A program made the translations under genes and the position numbers. Shown piece by piece: positions 45,003-54,561 of a stretch of DNA of 64,000 nt. The stretch spans positions 62,001-126,000 of the forward strand of contig NZ_JAKZHX010000006.1 in assembly GCF_022568815.1 (NCBI RefSeq). Direction: 5' to 3'. The stretch is from Undibacterium paludis (GTDB lineage: Bacteria; Pseudomonadota; Gammaproteobacteria; Burkholderiales; Burkholderiaceae_D). The first letter of the stretch is position 1. Each line of letters opens with the position of its first letter. The notes under the pieces are model-generated. The model had not been told where the DNA came from. It did not search any database and saw only the letters and a list, made by a program, of their open reading frames with translations.

Positions 45003-46835
45003 TCAGCCAGAAATCGTTTCTGTATAAAGCTTGCCATTGATGCTCACCTTGTTCAGGCTCAGCTTACTGACATTGTGCACATACCAGATGTCTTTTTTAT
45101 TCCGTGTTGTCCCGAAATCGCAGTCGCTGATACTGATATCACGCAAGGCAGAAATGACTTTACCCGCCGGGCCGTTATAACTGCTGGCCACCGGCCCCAG
45201 TATGACCATGGCCTGATAGCAGGAATAACTGCCATCACCGGTATTGACGTTACCGACCCTGACATTGGAAATCTGGACATTGCTGACCATGGGCGGACGA
45301 GTCCTGACGCTGTCATCTGCCGGTGCATAGTCGCAGTCGATAGTGATAATGGCGCCAGCGCCGGAGGCGACAGATTTGAAAGCTTCGTCACCGCCTGGCA
45401 GCGGCTTGTAAAATCGTGGCCGGGTTTGTACACCATTGGGTATGGCAATATCACGCAGATAGAAGTTCCTCAGGTAACCGCCCCGGTTCATATTGGTTTT
45501 CATGCGTATGGCGGTGTTGAGGGCGTCTTTGGCCCAGTTGATGTTGCGGAATTCCAGGTGCTGGGCATAAATGTTTTCTATGCCGCCAGCCATCTCGCTA
45601 CCCAGCGTCACCGCACCATGACCACTGTTCATGATGCAGTTCTGGATGACGATGTTTTTTGTCGGGCCCAAATTGGTATCAAGGTTTTTGCCCGACTTGA
45701 TGGCGATACAGTCATCACCGGTATTGAAGGTACAATGATCGACCAGGACTCCATCGCAGGATTCTGGATCAAAGCCATCGCTATTCGGACCCATGCTGTC
45801 CATATTGACTCTGTTGATATGTAGATTGCGGCAATTCACAGGGTGATGTACCCAGAATGGTGAGTTGCTGGCCTGGTAGCCCTGCAACAAGACATTGCTG
45901 CAGCCTATCAGTTCTATCATGCAGGGGCGCAGATAGTGGCCTATGCCAAACACCCGTTTTGCTACTGCTACACCTGCTTCGGACAAGGCGGGCAGGTAAC
46001 GCGAGTCGCTGCGCCAGCTATCGCCTTCGCCTTGTATCAGTTTTTGTTTTACCGGATCGAGACCCGGTACGATGCTGGCCAGGTCGCTGCCATTGTTGGG
46101 ATTGACCGCGATTTCGGTGAAGGCCGGATTGACACCCTGACGTTTCCTGCCTTTCCAGTCCCACCATGAGCCAGCACCCTGCTCGAATGGCACGCCACCC
46201 TGGCCATTGATGATGCTGGTCCAGTCTTCACCGGTCAGGGCGATGTTGTCCTGGCCATAGGCATAGACCAGAGGTGAGTAATTGAGGCAGTCATTGCCTT
46301 GCCAGCGGGAGATGACCAGCTTGCCATTCTTGCCGCAATCATATTCTCCATATTTCGCATAATCGAGAGGGTTGGTGCTGAAGTAGATATGTGCCCCAGT
46401 CTTCAGGTACACATGTACATTCGACAGTAATACCATGGGGCCGGCGCAATACCAGTTACCGGCAGGTATTACAACACGACCACCACCTTCCTTGTTGCAG
46501 GCTGAAATTGCCGCTGTAATAGCGGGACGGCAGTCAGTGGAGCCAGGTGCTGGTGTGTTCAGTGGGGCCTGCTCACTTTTTTCCGTATCTGAAGATACCT
46601 GGGCCGTTATTGTGACCAGCTTGCAACTGACGGCGCCAAATTCGGTAATCACATAATCCTGCGCCTTGAAGCTCAACGGCCTGCTTACACGGTCTATGAT
46701 TGCCTGTGCTTCAAGCCAGGGGGCGTCAATTGCAGAAGCTGATGCCCAGGTTTGCGGCCCCACACCGCCAGCCAGCAAGACGCCTGCAGTGTTTCGTAGC
46801 AGGCGTCGTCTTTGTCGATTGTGTTCTTGCTTCAT
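45003..46835 (-). CDS. Secreted polygalacturonase-type glycoside hydrolase family 28
   Basis: A 610-residue exported parallel beta-helix enzyme acting on polygalacturonan or rhamnogalacturonan. The N-terminus has a twin-arginine-like signal (RRRLLRNTAGVLLAGGVG). Active-site motifs are NSDG (351-354), GDD (373-375), GHG (405-407) and RMK near 443, equal to the family's NTD, DD, GHG and RIK with an Asn-Ser-Asp variant. GGAG precedes the start. It follows the DUF4861 gene by 44 bp and is the last gene of the minus-strand operon GH105-DUF4861-GH28. Confidence 0.9.
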   Translation of the reverse strand: MKQEHNRQRRRLLRNTAGVLLAGGVGPQTWASASAIDAPWLEAQAIIDRVSRPLSFKAQDYVITEFGAVSCKLVTITAQVSSDTEKSEQAPLNTPAPGSTDCRPAITAAISACNKEGGGRVVIPAGNWYCAGPMVLLSNVHVYLKTGAHIYFSTNPLDYAKYGEYDCGKNGKLVISRWQGNDCLNYSPLVYAYGQDNIALTGEDWTSIINGQGGVPFEQGAGSWWDWKGRKRQGVNPAFTEIAVNPNNGSDLASIVPGLDPVKQKLIQGEGDSWRSDSRYLPALSEAGVAVAKRVFGIGHYLRPCMIELIGCSNVLLQGYQASNSPFWVHHPVNCRNLHINRVNMDSMGPNSDGFDPESCDGVLVDHCTFNTGDDCIAIKSGKNLDTNLGPTKNIVIQNCIMNSGHGAVTLGSEMAGGIENIYAQHLEFRNINWAKDALNTAIRMKTNMNRGGYLRNFYLRDIAIPNGVQTRPRFYKPLPGGDEAFKSVASGAGAIITIDCDYAPADDSVRTRPPMVSNVQISNVRVGNVNTGDGSYSCYQAMVILGPVASSYNGPAGKVISALRDISISDCDFGTTRNKKDIWYVHNVSKLSLNKVSINGKLYTETISG

Positions 46836-46879
46836 GCTGTCTCCGGATGCTGTTGTTTCTATCGTATTATTGGTACGAT

Positions 46880-48094
46880 TTATGGTGTGGTAGAAAGTTT
46901 GATGGACAGGGGATGCCTGATCCTGGCTGCTTCAGCAGCCACGGCCTGTTTCCAGCTGTCCTGCGAGTTATACGGGCTTGCCCGGTCCCAGGCGGCGCCT
47001 GCGTAGTAGCGCAAGGGTTTGCCAGAGCTGACGGGTGTCAGCACCAGTTGATTGAGATTGTCTTCTGCATAGGCTTTGGCGGTCGGCAGGATGATGGCAA
47101 TGCCGATGGCGCCATTGCTGGCCTGTTCCACCCATTGTTGCAGCGAACCTTCTGCCAGGTTCTGCGTCAGCTTGATGACCGGTGACTGGCCTTTGTCCGT
47201 TGGTGTCTTGTTCAACCCCAGGGCTGCAATCAGCTCGGTCGGGCCGGAAAAGTTGAACGTACTTTCTATCTGGTCGAAGTAATGACCGGCGTCGACGGTA
47301 AAGCGTTTTACCTCAGCGACCTTGACGCCGGCTGCATCCCAGTTGTCATAAGTCAGTTCAAATACGGCGCGTATGGGGCCATTGGCGATCACTTTCCATG
47401 ACGCATAGTTATCGCTGGTATGCAGGGTTTTGCCATCCCAGATGCCGGTGCCGCCTGCACCACGGGAACGGCCGACGTTATACATGTCCAGGCCTTCGCC
47501 TTCATCCTTGTGATAATGATCGTGGCCCTTGTTATACCAGCGATCCACGACGGGGTAGCTGACACGCTTGAACCAGATGTCCAGCCCGCTGCTGCGCAAG
47601 ACTTCCTTGTTGCTGCCGGGTGCGGCAGGGGCGCTCAGTGCCTTGCCATAAGTGCGGTGACCTATTTTGTCGTTTTCCCAGGCAAAATCATCGAGGCGCT
47701 CAGGTACATAGCGGGCATAAGCCTGCTGGGGAAATACCGGTATCAGTGTGTCGATTTTCTCAACGGTGAAGTTGGCTGTCTTTTCGCCCTCGGCAAAATT
47801 GTATTGAAAAATCAGTTCGCCATAGGCAATGCCTGCGCCGGTCGGGTCTTTTGACAAGGGCGCGACATTCGTGACCTGATGCGGCAGGACCTTGCCGGTC
47901 TTGTCTTTTACTGCAATGCGCTGTATCAGCGCACCGGGCAAGGCTTTGTTCACCTCGGACCAGGGCAGGGTAATGGTTTCGGATGGTCGGGCCTGTTGCA
48001 GTTCGTGACTGGCCGTGACGGCCAGCTTGTCTGCCTGCGCCAATGGCGTGACCAGCATGACGGCTATCATCAGCGATGACAATTTATAAGACAT
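46880..48094 (-). CDS. DUF4861 family protein of pectin loci
   Basis: A 404-residue exported protein with a signal peptide ending near residue 22 (VTPLAQADK). DUF4861 features include GRSRGAGGTGIWDGKTL, TSDNYASWKVIANGPIRAVFEL and AAWDRASPYNSQDSW. The family occurs in rhamnogalacturonan/pectin utilisation loci with GH105 and GH28; its activity is undefined, with a sugar-binding or esterase role sometimes suggested. ATG 48094 is preferred over the TTG at 48106. It lies 36 bp after GH105 and 44 bp before GH28. Confidence 0.88.
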   Translation of the reverse strand: MSYKLSSLMIAVMLVTPLAQADKLAVTASHELQQARPSETITLPWSEVNKALPGALIQRIAVKDKTGKVLPHQVTNVAPLSKDPTGAGIAYGELIFQYNFAEGEKTANFTVEKIDTLIPVFPQQAYARYVPERLDDFAWENDKIGHRTYGKALSAPAAPGSNKEVLRSSGLDIWFKRVSYPVVDRWYNKGHDHYHKDEGEGLDMYNVGRSRGAGGTGIWDGKTLHTSDNYASWKVIANGPIRAVFELTYDNWDAAGVKVAEVKRFTVDAGHYFDQIESTFNFSGPTELIAALGLNKTPTDKGQSPVIKLTQNLAEGSLQQWVEQASNGAIGIAIILPTAKAYAEDNLNQLVLTPVSSGKPLRYYAGAAWDRASPYNSQDSWKQAVAAEAARIRHPLSIKLSTTP

Positions 48095-48130
48095 GAAATT
48101 TCTCAATTCAATAATGAAAATGGCAGAGTT

Positions 48131-49558
48131 CTAATGATGTTCGCGATAATCAGTTTTGCCGCCTATAGGCACGTAATGATAAGTGCGTACCCTGTGCTGG
48201 ATTTCAAATGCCGGGTTTTTCAGCAGCTTGATCATTTCCGCACCTGCCATCAGTGCCGGGCCATAGCCGTGCAAGGTATCGACGCTGGTAGGGCGGTTGT
48301 AGTAGTACACCTGGTCACTGGCAAAGGTCGTGCCGACACAGCCGCCTTCGAGCTGCCCTTTGGCATTGATGCGTGATGCCAGGCCGGCCCAGCCAGCCTG
48401 AGCGATGGAACCATAAGTGACCGGGCTGACCCAGCCCTGATTGACAGCATGGGCAATCGCGTACACAAACATGGCGCTGGCAGAAGATTCAAGGTAAGAA
48501 TCATTCCTGTCCAGCATCTGGTGCCAGAGTCCTGTGCCTGACTGCAATTGACTGATGCCACGCAAGGTTTTGCGCAACTGCGCCAGAACTTTGGTGTAAC
48601 CGGGGTGGTCTTTGGGCAGCACGTCAAGCAGGTCGCTCATGGCCAGTACTGCCCAGCCATTGGCGCGACCCCAGTAAAAATAAGGTGCATCGGGATTATT
48701 GGCGTTCCAGCCGTGGGTATAGATGCCAGCTTTTTCATCAAAGGTTCTTGCCGACATCTGCAAGACGTTTTTGACGGCATCATCAAACCAGGTTTTGTCC
48801 CTGGTCATATGTCCCATTTCGGCCAGGGCTGGTACTCCCATGTACATATCGTCCACCCATATGGATGAGGCTTGCGGACGCTTGCGCGCCAGCGTGCCGT
48901 CTTCCAGCCGGTATTGCTGCCTGGAGACAAAATTGCTGCATACACCGATCATCTTGTTGAGGTCGGGGCCGATGCCGGCAAGACGGGCACGCACCAGGGC
49001 CGCACACATGGACCCGCTGTCGTCAAGCGAGCGCGGATCAAGGAAGCGAGAAAAACTATTGGCTCTTTCCAGATGGAAGGCGTTTTCCTGCGCCTTGAAG
49101 TAAGGCATGGTGTCAGCAAAAAATTGCAGGTGACGTGCGGTCATGTCTGTAAAACGTCTATCGCCAGTAGCTTCATAGGCTTTTAACAGTCCCGAATGGA
49201 CCACACCCATTTCGTATACAAGGATGCCGTAGTCACCCTTGCTTGGTTCGAAAATGGCTTCGGCTACCGGTTTGCTGAAGTCGGTGATGATGGCGCCAGT
49301 GGTTTTGTTGATGATACGTGTCGGCGTGGTCGATTCCAGATAGCCACGGACGCGGTGCAGGATTTCAGTGATTTCTTCAGTCACAGGTTTTTTATAGGGT
49401 ACGGGATAGGTGCCTTCTCCCTGGTCCTTCAGATCCTTGTTATCGGGATTGCGCAGATTGCCTTCAGCATGTACGGGGGCAGTCATGGCAAATACTGTGA
49501 TCAGGGAAAGCAGGGCTGGCAAAAAGCGGCCAGGGCGCGAGTGTGTTTTATTTGACAT
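48131..49558 (-). CDS. Secreted unsaturated glucuronyl/rhamnogalacturonyl hydrolase (GH88/GH105)
   Basis: A 475-residue exported alpha/alpha-barrel hydrolase that removes the unsaturated uronic acid left by pectin lyases. The signal peptide ends near AMTAPVHAEG. The catalytic aspartate motif WVDDMYMGVP and the substrate pocket segment FYWGRANGWAV are visible. I chose ATG 49558 (MSNKTHSRPG); the frame is open to 49603. It is the first gene of a three-gene operon. No pectate lyase gene is present in the window, so the unsaturated substrate must come from elsewhere. Confidence 0.9.
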   Translation of the reverse strand: MSNKTHSRPGRFLPALLSLITVFAMTAPVHAEGNLRNPDNKDLKDQGEGTYPVPYKKPVTEEITEILHRVRGYLESTTPTRIINKTTGAIITDFSKPVAEAIFEPSKGDYGILVYEMGVVHSGLLKAYEATGDRRFTDMTARHLQFFADTMPYFKAQENAFHLERANSFSRFLDPRSLDDSGSMCAALVRARLAGIGPDLNKMIGVCSNFVSRQQYRLEDGTLARKRPQASSIWVDDMYMGVPALAEMGHMTRDKTWFDDAVKNVLQMSARTFDEKAGIYTHGWNANNPDAPYFYWGRANGWAVLAMSDLLDVLPKDHPGYTKVLAQLRKTLRGISQLQSGTGLWHQMLDRNDSYLESSASAMFVYAIAHAVNQGWVSPVTYGSIAQAGWAGLASRINAKGQLEGGCVGTTFASDQVYYYNRPTSVDTLHGYGPALMAGAEMIKLLKNPAFEIQHRVRTYHYVPIGGKTDYREHH

Positions 49559-49828
49559 GGATTTGAGCCGGATGAATGAATAATCTTGGGAATCTGGGTA
49601 CATGTGATTGACTGGCGAAGCCCATGAGCGGGCAAGCAGGAGCGGGTACAGGGGGCGGAAATTGCGCCCTGATCAGCCTGGCCGCAGGCCTGGATTTGCT
49701 GGTTTTGTTGGTGCTCATGCTCTTGCTTTGTCTCGTTATGGGCAAATGTTTTCCCTGTTATTAAATCCGGGGCCGGTTCGCCTCCGCAAGCAGGTGTACT
49801 TGGTTCAGGGGGGATTTTGCCATTTGTT
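49559..49828. other. Intergenic stretch upstream of GH105
   Basis: No gene is supported between the GH105 start and the operator cluster. The stretch presumably holds the long leader of the minus-strand operon and possibly its promoter; nothing else was recognised. Confidence 0.4.
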
Positions 49829-49882
49829 TTGGTAGGACCATTTTATTGTGGTCAGTCCAATTATGCAATGTGGACTAGCCAA
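49829..49882. promoter_or_regulatory. Cluster of three GntR/FadR-type operator sites
   Basis: TTGGT-AGG-ACCAT (49829-49841, 9 of 10), GTGGT-CAG-TCCAA (49848-49860, 8 of 10) and GTGGA-CTA-GCCAA (49870-49882, 7 of 10) lie 19 and 22 bp apart. They sit in the divergent gap between GH105 and the esterase gene. The first two are credible; the third is weak. Confidence 0.6.
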
Positions 49883-50027
49883 ATATTTGATGCTTGTGCC
49901 ATAATTCTTTCAAATTAACTTATACACGCTGGGTGATTTATGCGCTATCAGAGGGGGAGTGCCCTGCAAGTGCTGCACCTGCGGAATCAACCTGTATTTA
50001 ATTGGTAATGGTAATGGAAAGCATTGA

Positions 50028-51014
50028 ATGCGCAGGTTTTGCTTATATCTGCTGATCTGTTTTACATTGTCAGCCTGCGGCAGCATGCAGCAAGCCGGAA
50101 CCGTGGATAATGCATACACTGTCGAAGCAGTCTATGCCAAATTATTGCCGCAATATCCGCATCTGGAGATAGCCAGCAGGGCAATACCGTCCGATGTCGT
50201 GCGTCTGGCTGGCCTGGACTACGTGCAGTATGGCCGGCGCGCTCTGCAACTGGATCTGTATCTGCCAGTACTGGCAAATGCTGAGCCAGGGCCGGCGATT
50301 GTCATGGTGCATGGCGGCGGCTGGCGTACCGGCGACCGCAGTCATTTCACTGCGCTGGCGACGGGGCTGGCACAGCGGGGCTATGTGGTGGCCAGCATCA
50401 GCTATCGTCTGTCGCCGGAGGCCAGATACCCCGCCGCCATCCATGATGTCAAAGCAGCGATACGTTGGGTACGCACCCATGCTGCAACGTATGGCGTGGA
50501 CCCTGGGCAAATTGCCGTACTGGGGGCCTCAGCAGGTGGCCAGATGGCTAGTCTGGCCGGTGTCACCAATCACATGCAGAAGTTTGATATGGTCGACTTA
50601 CAGACAGCAGGACAGATTTCCAGTGAGGTGCAAGCGGTCATCAACATCGATGGCTTGTCTGACTTCAGTTCTGAAGAGGCCAGGCGCTATGAAGATGATC
50701 CCGCCAGGCAGCCATCATCAGCAGGTGCCTGGTTTGGAGGCCGTTACGCAGAGAAGCCGGCACTATGGCATGAGGCATCTCCGATCACTCATGTCAACAA
50801 GCAGATGGCACCGGTGCTGTTCATACTTGGTTCGCAACGGCGTTATAGTCTGGGCTGGGATGTCATGGTGGACAAAATGAATGCAATAGGTATCACCAGT
50901 CGGGTGATCAGGTTCAATGATGCTCCGCATAATTTCTGGCTGTTTGAACCCTGGGTGTCGCCCACAATTGCGGCGACCGATACTTTTTTGAAGGATATAT
51001 TCCAACGACGCTAG
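50028..51014 (+). CDS. Secreted alpha/beta-hydrolase lipoprotein (acetyl-esterase type)
   Basis: A 328-residue lipoprotein (lipobox LSAC, Cys17) with the BD-FAE/esterase fold. The oxyanion motif is HGGGW (95-99), the nucleophile Ser168 is in GASAGG, and the histidine is in NDAPHNFW near the C-terminus. GGAAAG precedes the start. The locus suggests de-acetylation or de-feruloylation of pectin, an inference. It lies between the operator cluster and the regulator gene. Confidence 0.87.
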   Translation: MRRFCLYLLICFTLSACGSMQQAGTVDNAYTVEAVYAKLLPQYPHLEIASRAIPSDVVRLAGLDYVQYGRRALQLDLYLPVLANAEPGPAIVMVHGGGWRTGDRSHFTALATGLAQRGYVVASISYRLSPEARYPAAIHDVKAAIRWVRTHAATYGVDPGQIAVLGASAGGQMASLAGVTNHMQKFDMVDLQTAGQISSEVQAVINIDGLSDFSSEEARRYEDDPARQPSSAGAWFGGRYAEKPALWHEASPITHVNKQMAPVLFILGSQRRYSLGWDVMVDKMNAIGITSRVIRFNDAPHNFWLFEPWVSPTIAATDTFLKDIFQRR

Positions 51015-51135
51015 CCTTGCTGTCCCTGCTCTTGCTGAAAGGAAGCAGTCATTCGATCTTCATGCTTGGCTGGGCACGGTTTATAGAGCCGCATTATAAA
51101 AAGTTTGACAAAAATATGCTCTTCACATTGCAAAG

Positions 51136-51168
51136 CTGGTAGTGCCAATTTAGAATGGGTCTGACCAC
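51136..51168 (+). promoter_or_regulatory. Two GntR/FadR-type operator sites before the regulator gene
   Basis: CTGGT-AGT-GCCAA (51136-51148) and TGGGT-CTG-ACCAC (51156-51168) each match TTGGT-N3-ACCAA at 8 of 10 arm positions, 20 bp apart. The second ends 36 bp before the gntR start codon, a position that fits autoregulation. Confidence 0.6.
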
Positions 51169-51204
51169 ATTATGTCGGCAAAAAATTGAATAAAAACTGC
51201 AACA

Positions 51205-51906
51205 ATGATAAAAAAAATCAACCCCAAAAATGAAGTTCCGGCACATGAGCCAAGACTGTATCGTGTGGTTGCCGACAGAATTCAGGCATTGATACAAGAA
51301 GAGCGGGTCATGCCCGGTAGTCGCTTGCCATCCGAACGTGACCTGGCAAGCAAACTCAGTGTGAGCCGTACCTCTTTGCGTGAAGCCTTGATCGCACTCG
51401 AGCTGGGTGGAGTGATAGAGGTGCGCGGCGGTTCTGGTGTATATGTGACTGAAAAGCCTGAAGAGCCGGCCGATCTGGCCGAGGTGGGGCCTGGGCCATT
51501 TGAAGTCTTGTCGGCTCGACGTCTGATTGAGTCTGAAATTGCCGCCATCGCCGCTCGCGTAGCAACGGATGCGGCCATTGATGGCATCCTCAGGGCTGTG
51601 CTGGACATGGAAAAAAATCATGACAATTACTCCAGTAACGAGCAGGCAGACCGTAATTTCCACCTGTCCATCGCGCAGGCGACCGGCAATAGCGCCCTGG
51701 TTGGTACGGTTGAATACCTGTGGAACCAGCGTGGCCGCCTCTGGCATAAGCTCAAGGAACATTTTCAGACCGAGGATTTGCGCCAGCAAACGCTGAAAGA
51801 CCATCGCGCCATTCTGGAAGCGATTGCTGCACACGATCCGGCCGAGGCCAGAAAAGCCATGCGCGCCCACCTTGAACGCGTCACAAGGACTTTTTCGCGC
51901 GGCTGA
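51205..51906 (+). CDS. GntR-family transcription regulator, FadR subfamily
   Basis: A 233-residue regulator with a winged helix at about 15-85 (SRLPSERDLASKLSVSRTSL, then GGVIEVRGGSGVYV) and an all-helical FCD ligand domain at about 95-225 (SARRLIESEIAAIAA, DRNFHLSIAQATGNSAL, DHRAILEAIAAHDPAEARKAM) with the usual metal-ligand acids and histidines. FadR-subfamily regulators such as UxuR, ExuR and LldR sense hexuronates or other organic acids and bind TTGGT-N3-ACCAA-like sites. Such sites lie in front of this gene and at the GH43/DUF1080 and GH105/esterase promoters, so it is the likely local controller. The effector is inferred to be a pectin breakdown product. Confidence 0.9.
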   Translation: MIKKINPKNEVPAHEPRLYRVVADRIQALIQEERVMPGSRLPSERDLASKLSVSRTSLREALIALELGGVIEVRGGSGVYVTEKPEEPADLAEVGPGPFEVLSARRLIESEIAAIAARVATDAAIDGILRAVLDMEKNHDNYSSNEQADRNFHLSIAQATGNSALVGTVEYLWNQRGRLWHKLKEHFQTEDLRQQTLKDHRAILEAIAAHDPAEARKAMRAHLERVTRTFSRG

Positions 51907-52278
51907 CGGCCAGTTTGATCACATCGGTCTTGTCCCATTTCTGCAGCATTCTGGCATTGTGGGCGAGCATTGCCTTGTACCGGCATGCTTGTTCCAGATG
52001 TTCTCTTCATTGCACTGCCATCAATACCACACAGGTAAAGCCTGACCGATATATTCGTCCGGGAGCGATTTGATGCGAGACCGTATTCATGACTACTTAG
52101 CCTGTCTTGTCAGCAAATCTGGTAGGTATGAATTTAAAAAGAAGACTGTAGTATGGTGTGCAATCAGGCGTCATATATTGATGTGGTGAATGTCTTTGTA
52201 ATTGAAACATTCCTGCTGTCACCTGTTCTTGCAAGTCTTTCCTCCTGAAGGATGGGAGTTACTTATTTTTTTGCGTGG
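51907..52278. other. Intergenic stretch after the GntR gene, no supported gene
   Basis: About 370 bp without a credible coding frame, repeat or hairpin of note. I saw fragments but no convincing family match on either strand. It may be decayed sequence bordering the carbohydrate locus. Confidence 0.4.
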
Positions 52279-52632
52279 TTATGCTTGTTCAGTGGTTACC
52301 GTGTGTACTTGTTTACGTGTCTTGATAAAGAGAAAAATCAGGGCGCATAGATAGTAGGGGCTGATCATCAGCAGGCTGTAGAACACAATGCCGTTTGCAT
52401 AGCCCTTATTGGGATTGGTGGTCATGATAAGATGCAGGTGAAAGGCGCTGACCAGCAGGCTGACAAAGCCCAAGATTACCGCCAGTACTTTGATTGCTAA
52501 ATAGCGTTTTGACAGAAGCTGGTTTTTTCTCCTGGCTTTGAAAATCTTAAAAAACGATAGCAGATACAAGGGGTACATAAAAATACCCATGATCGAAAGT
52601 GCAAATAAAATCCAGAAGCTGAAATCTGTCAT
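52279..52632 (-). CDS. Small integral membrane protein of unknown function
   Basis: A 117-residue protein from ATG 52632 (MTDFSFWILFALSI...) with about three hydrophobic helices: WILFALSIMGIFMYPLYLLS, then YLAIKVLAVILGFVSLLVSA, then YSLLMISPYYLCALIFLFI. Short basic segments lie between the first two (KARRKNQ). The frame continues upstream to 52734, but that part is polar and lacks similarity. It has no recognised family. It is divergent from the flavoprotein gene. Confidence 0.7.
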   Translation of the reverse strand: MTDFSFWILFALSIMGIFMYPLYLLSFFKIFKARRKNQLLSKRYLAIKVLAVILGFVSLLVSAFHLHLIMTTNPNKGYANGIVFYSLLMISPYYLCALIFLFIKTRKQVHTVTTEQA

Positions 52633-52792
52633 GGTGGCTGGTGCATCTGCGTATCTTGGTAATCTGCGCAGTGATTGAATTGTTGAAAAAACTCCCAAGG
52701 ATTGAATTTTAAACGATGGTGCAAGGCCTGGCATGCCTCATATTGCCTGCTCTGGGCTACAATCTCGCCTGAATTTTGAGAAAGCCCCTGTC

Positions 52793-54010
52793 ATGAGTAA
52801 ACAATTTGATCTTGCCGTTATTGGCGCCGGTGCTGCCGGCCTGATGTGTGCGGCAGTAGCCGGTCAGCGCGGCAAACGTGTTGTGTTGATTGACCATGCT
52901 ACACGCCTGGCAGAAAAAATCCGTATTTCTGGTGGCGGGCGTTGTAACTTCACAAATTTGCACGCGACGCCAGCCAACTTCCTGTCAGAGAATCCGCATT
53001 TTTGTAAAAGTGCCTTGTCCCGTTATACGCCGCAAGATTTCCTTGGCTTGATGAAACGCTACAACATCGCCTGGCATGAAAAACACAAGGGGCAATTGTT
53101 TTGTGATGACAGCGCTGAAGACATCATTGCCATGCTCAAGTCAGAATGTGATCGCGGTAATGTCGAATGGCGCATGGGGTGCAAGGTCGACGATGTGCAA
53201 GCAGTTGAGGGTGATGCTGCCCAGTTCACATTGCAGACCAGCATGGGGAGTATCAGGACGGAGCAAGTCGTGATTGCGACCGGTGGTCTGTCCATCCCCA
53301 AAATCGGTGCGACAGATTTTGCCCACAAGATGGCGCGTCAGTTCGGTTTGAAGATCATAGAGCCGCGTCCAGCCCTTGTTCCCTTGACTTTCGATGCCAG
53401 GGACTGGGAGCCGTTTGTGCCTTTGTCCGGTATTTCCCTGGAAGTTGATATAGAAACTGGTGAAAAAAAGTCACGCATCCTGTTCAGGGAAGATTTGTTG
53501 TTTACCCATCGCGGCCTGTCCGGCCCCGGCGTATTGCAGATTTCCAGCTTTTGGGAGCCGGGCAAGCCCATACGTATCAATCTGTTACCTGAGATAGATG
53601 TGGCGCAGGATCTGGTTGGCAATAAAACTACGATCAAAAAAAATCTTGCCAATCATTTATCACAATATCTGCCCGCTCGCCTGGTCGATGGTTTATTGAC
53701 GGCACACGGTTTTGCCGGTGATGCCCGGGTAGCAGATATGTCTGACAAGCGTCTGCGTGAACTGGGTGAAAAACTCAATCGCTGGGAATTGATACCAAAC
53801 GGTTCAGAAGGTTATCGCAAGGCTGAGGTGACACGTGGCGGTATTGATACGCGTGAGTTGTCGCAGCAAAGCATGATGGCCAACAAGGTGCCTGGCCTGT
53901 ATTTTATAGGTGAAGCAGTGGATGTCACTGGCTGGCTCGGTGGTTATAATTTCCAGTGGGCCTGGGCATCCGGTACGGCTGCCGGGTTGGCTGCCGGGTT
54001 GGCTGCATAA
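52793..54010 (+). CDS. HI0933-like NAD(P)/FAD-dependent oxidoreductase
   Basis: A 405-residue flavoprotein of the HI0933/BaiN type. The FAD dinucleotide-binding motif is DLAVIGAGAAGLMCA at the N-terminus, followed by ISGGGRCNFTN, a family signature. The C-terminal FAD contact is LYFIGEAVDVTGWLGGYNFQ. The start at 52793 (MSKQFDL) has GAGAAAG upstream. Reactions of this family are mostly unassigned, although members have been linked to reductive steps on steroids and other substrates. It appears monocistronic. Confidence 0.9.
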   Translation: MSKQFDLAVIGAGAAGLMCAAVAGQRGKRVVLIDHATRLAEKIRISGGGRCNFTNLHATPANFLSENPHFCKSALSRYTPQDFLGLMKRYNIAWHEKHKGQLFCDDSAEDIIAMLKSECDRGNVEWRMGCKVDDVQAVEGDAAQFTLQTSMGSIRTEQVVIATGGLSIPKIGATDFAHKMARQFGLKIIEPRPALVPLTFDARDWEPFVPLSGISLEVDIETGEKKSRILFREDLLFTHRGLSGPGVLQISSFWEPGKPIRINLLPEIDVAQDLVGNKTTIKKNLANHLSQYLPARLVDGLLTAHGFAGDARVADMSDKRLRELGEKLNRWELIPNGSEGYRKAEVTRGGIDTRELSQQSMMANKVPGLYFIGEAVDVTGWLGGYNFQWAWASGTAAGLAAGLAA

Positions 54011-54279
54011 AATCTGTTGTTTTTATGTGATTGTTTTGTGTCTGGTTACGTTTGACGTGCGCATGAGACGTGGATGTTGATAATTGCAGGGGACTCCATA
54101 TGCCCATGTAAACACCTGACATTACGAACAAGTATCATGAAAATTAACTATGCTGGCGGCCCCGGAATGACAGACTACGGCAAAAATTTGCGCAAGATTT
54201 AATCAATGTCCTTCCATTAAATTAATTTTCCTGTTAATATCTCGGTCTTCCTATAAATCTTTCCATGGTTTGAACTTAC

Positions 54280-54492
54280 ATGACCACAATTCGCCTTAAA
54301 GAAAACGAGCCGTTCGAAGTTGCCATGCGCCGCTTCAAGCGCACTATCGAAAAGACCGGTCTGTTGACCGAATTGCGCGCTCGCGAGTTCTACGAGAAGC
54401 CAACAGCTGAACGCAAACGCAAGCTGGCTGCCGCTGTCAAGCGTCACTACAAACGTATTCGTAGTCAGCAACTGCCTAAGAAAATGTACTAA
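54280..54492 (+). CDS. rpsU: 30S ribosomal protein S21
   Basis: A 70-residue basic protein ([20 protein letters not shown]...KKMY), the typical S21 sequence. S21 assists initiation by helping the anti-Shine-Dalgarno contact. It starts the rpsU-yqeY-dnaG-rpoD block, the macromolecular synthesis cluster known from many proteobacteria. It is separated from yqeY by an intrinsic terminator, so higher expression of rpsU than of the downstream genes is expected. Confidence 0.97.
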   Translation: MTTIRLKENEPFEVAMRRFKRTIEKTGLLTELRAREFYEKPTAERKRKLAAAVKRHYKRIRSQQLPKKMY

Positions 54493-54561
54493 TCCTGCTG
54501 TTGTGTCTGGCGTTTGCCGGGTACATCGCGGTGCCAGTTCATTAGCTGCTTAGGTTTGCAT

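Noticed and set aside
46868..46880. TTGGTACGATTTA before the GH28 gene as another GntR operator
   Set aside because: Right arm matches 2 of 5 bases. GH28 is more simply explained as the third gene of the GH105 operon.
51907..52278. Possible gene remnant after the GntR gene
   Set aside because: No frame gives a family match; not enough to call a pseudogene.
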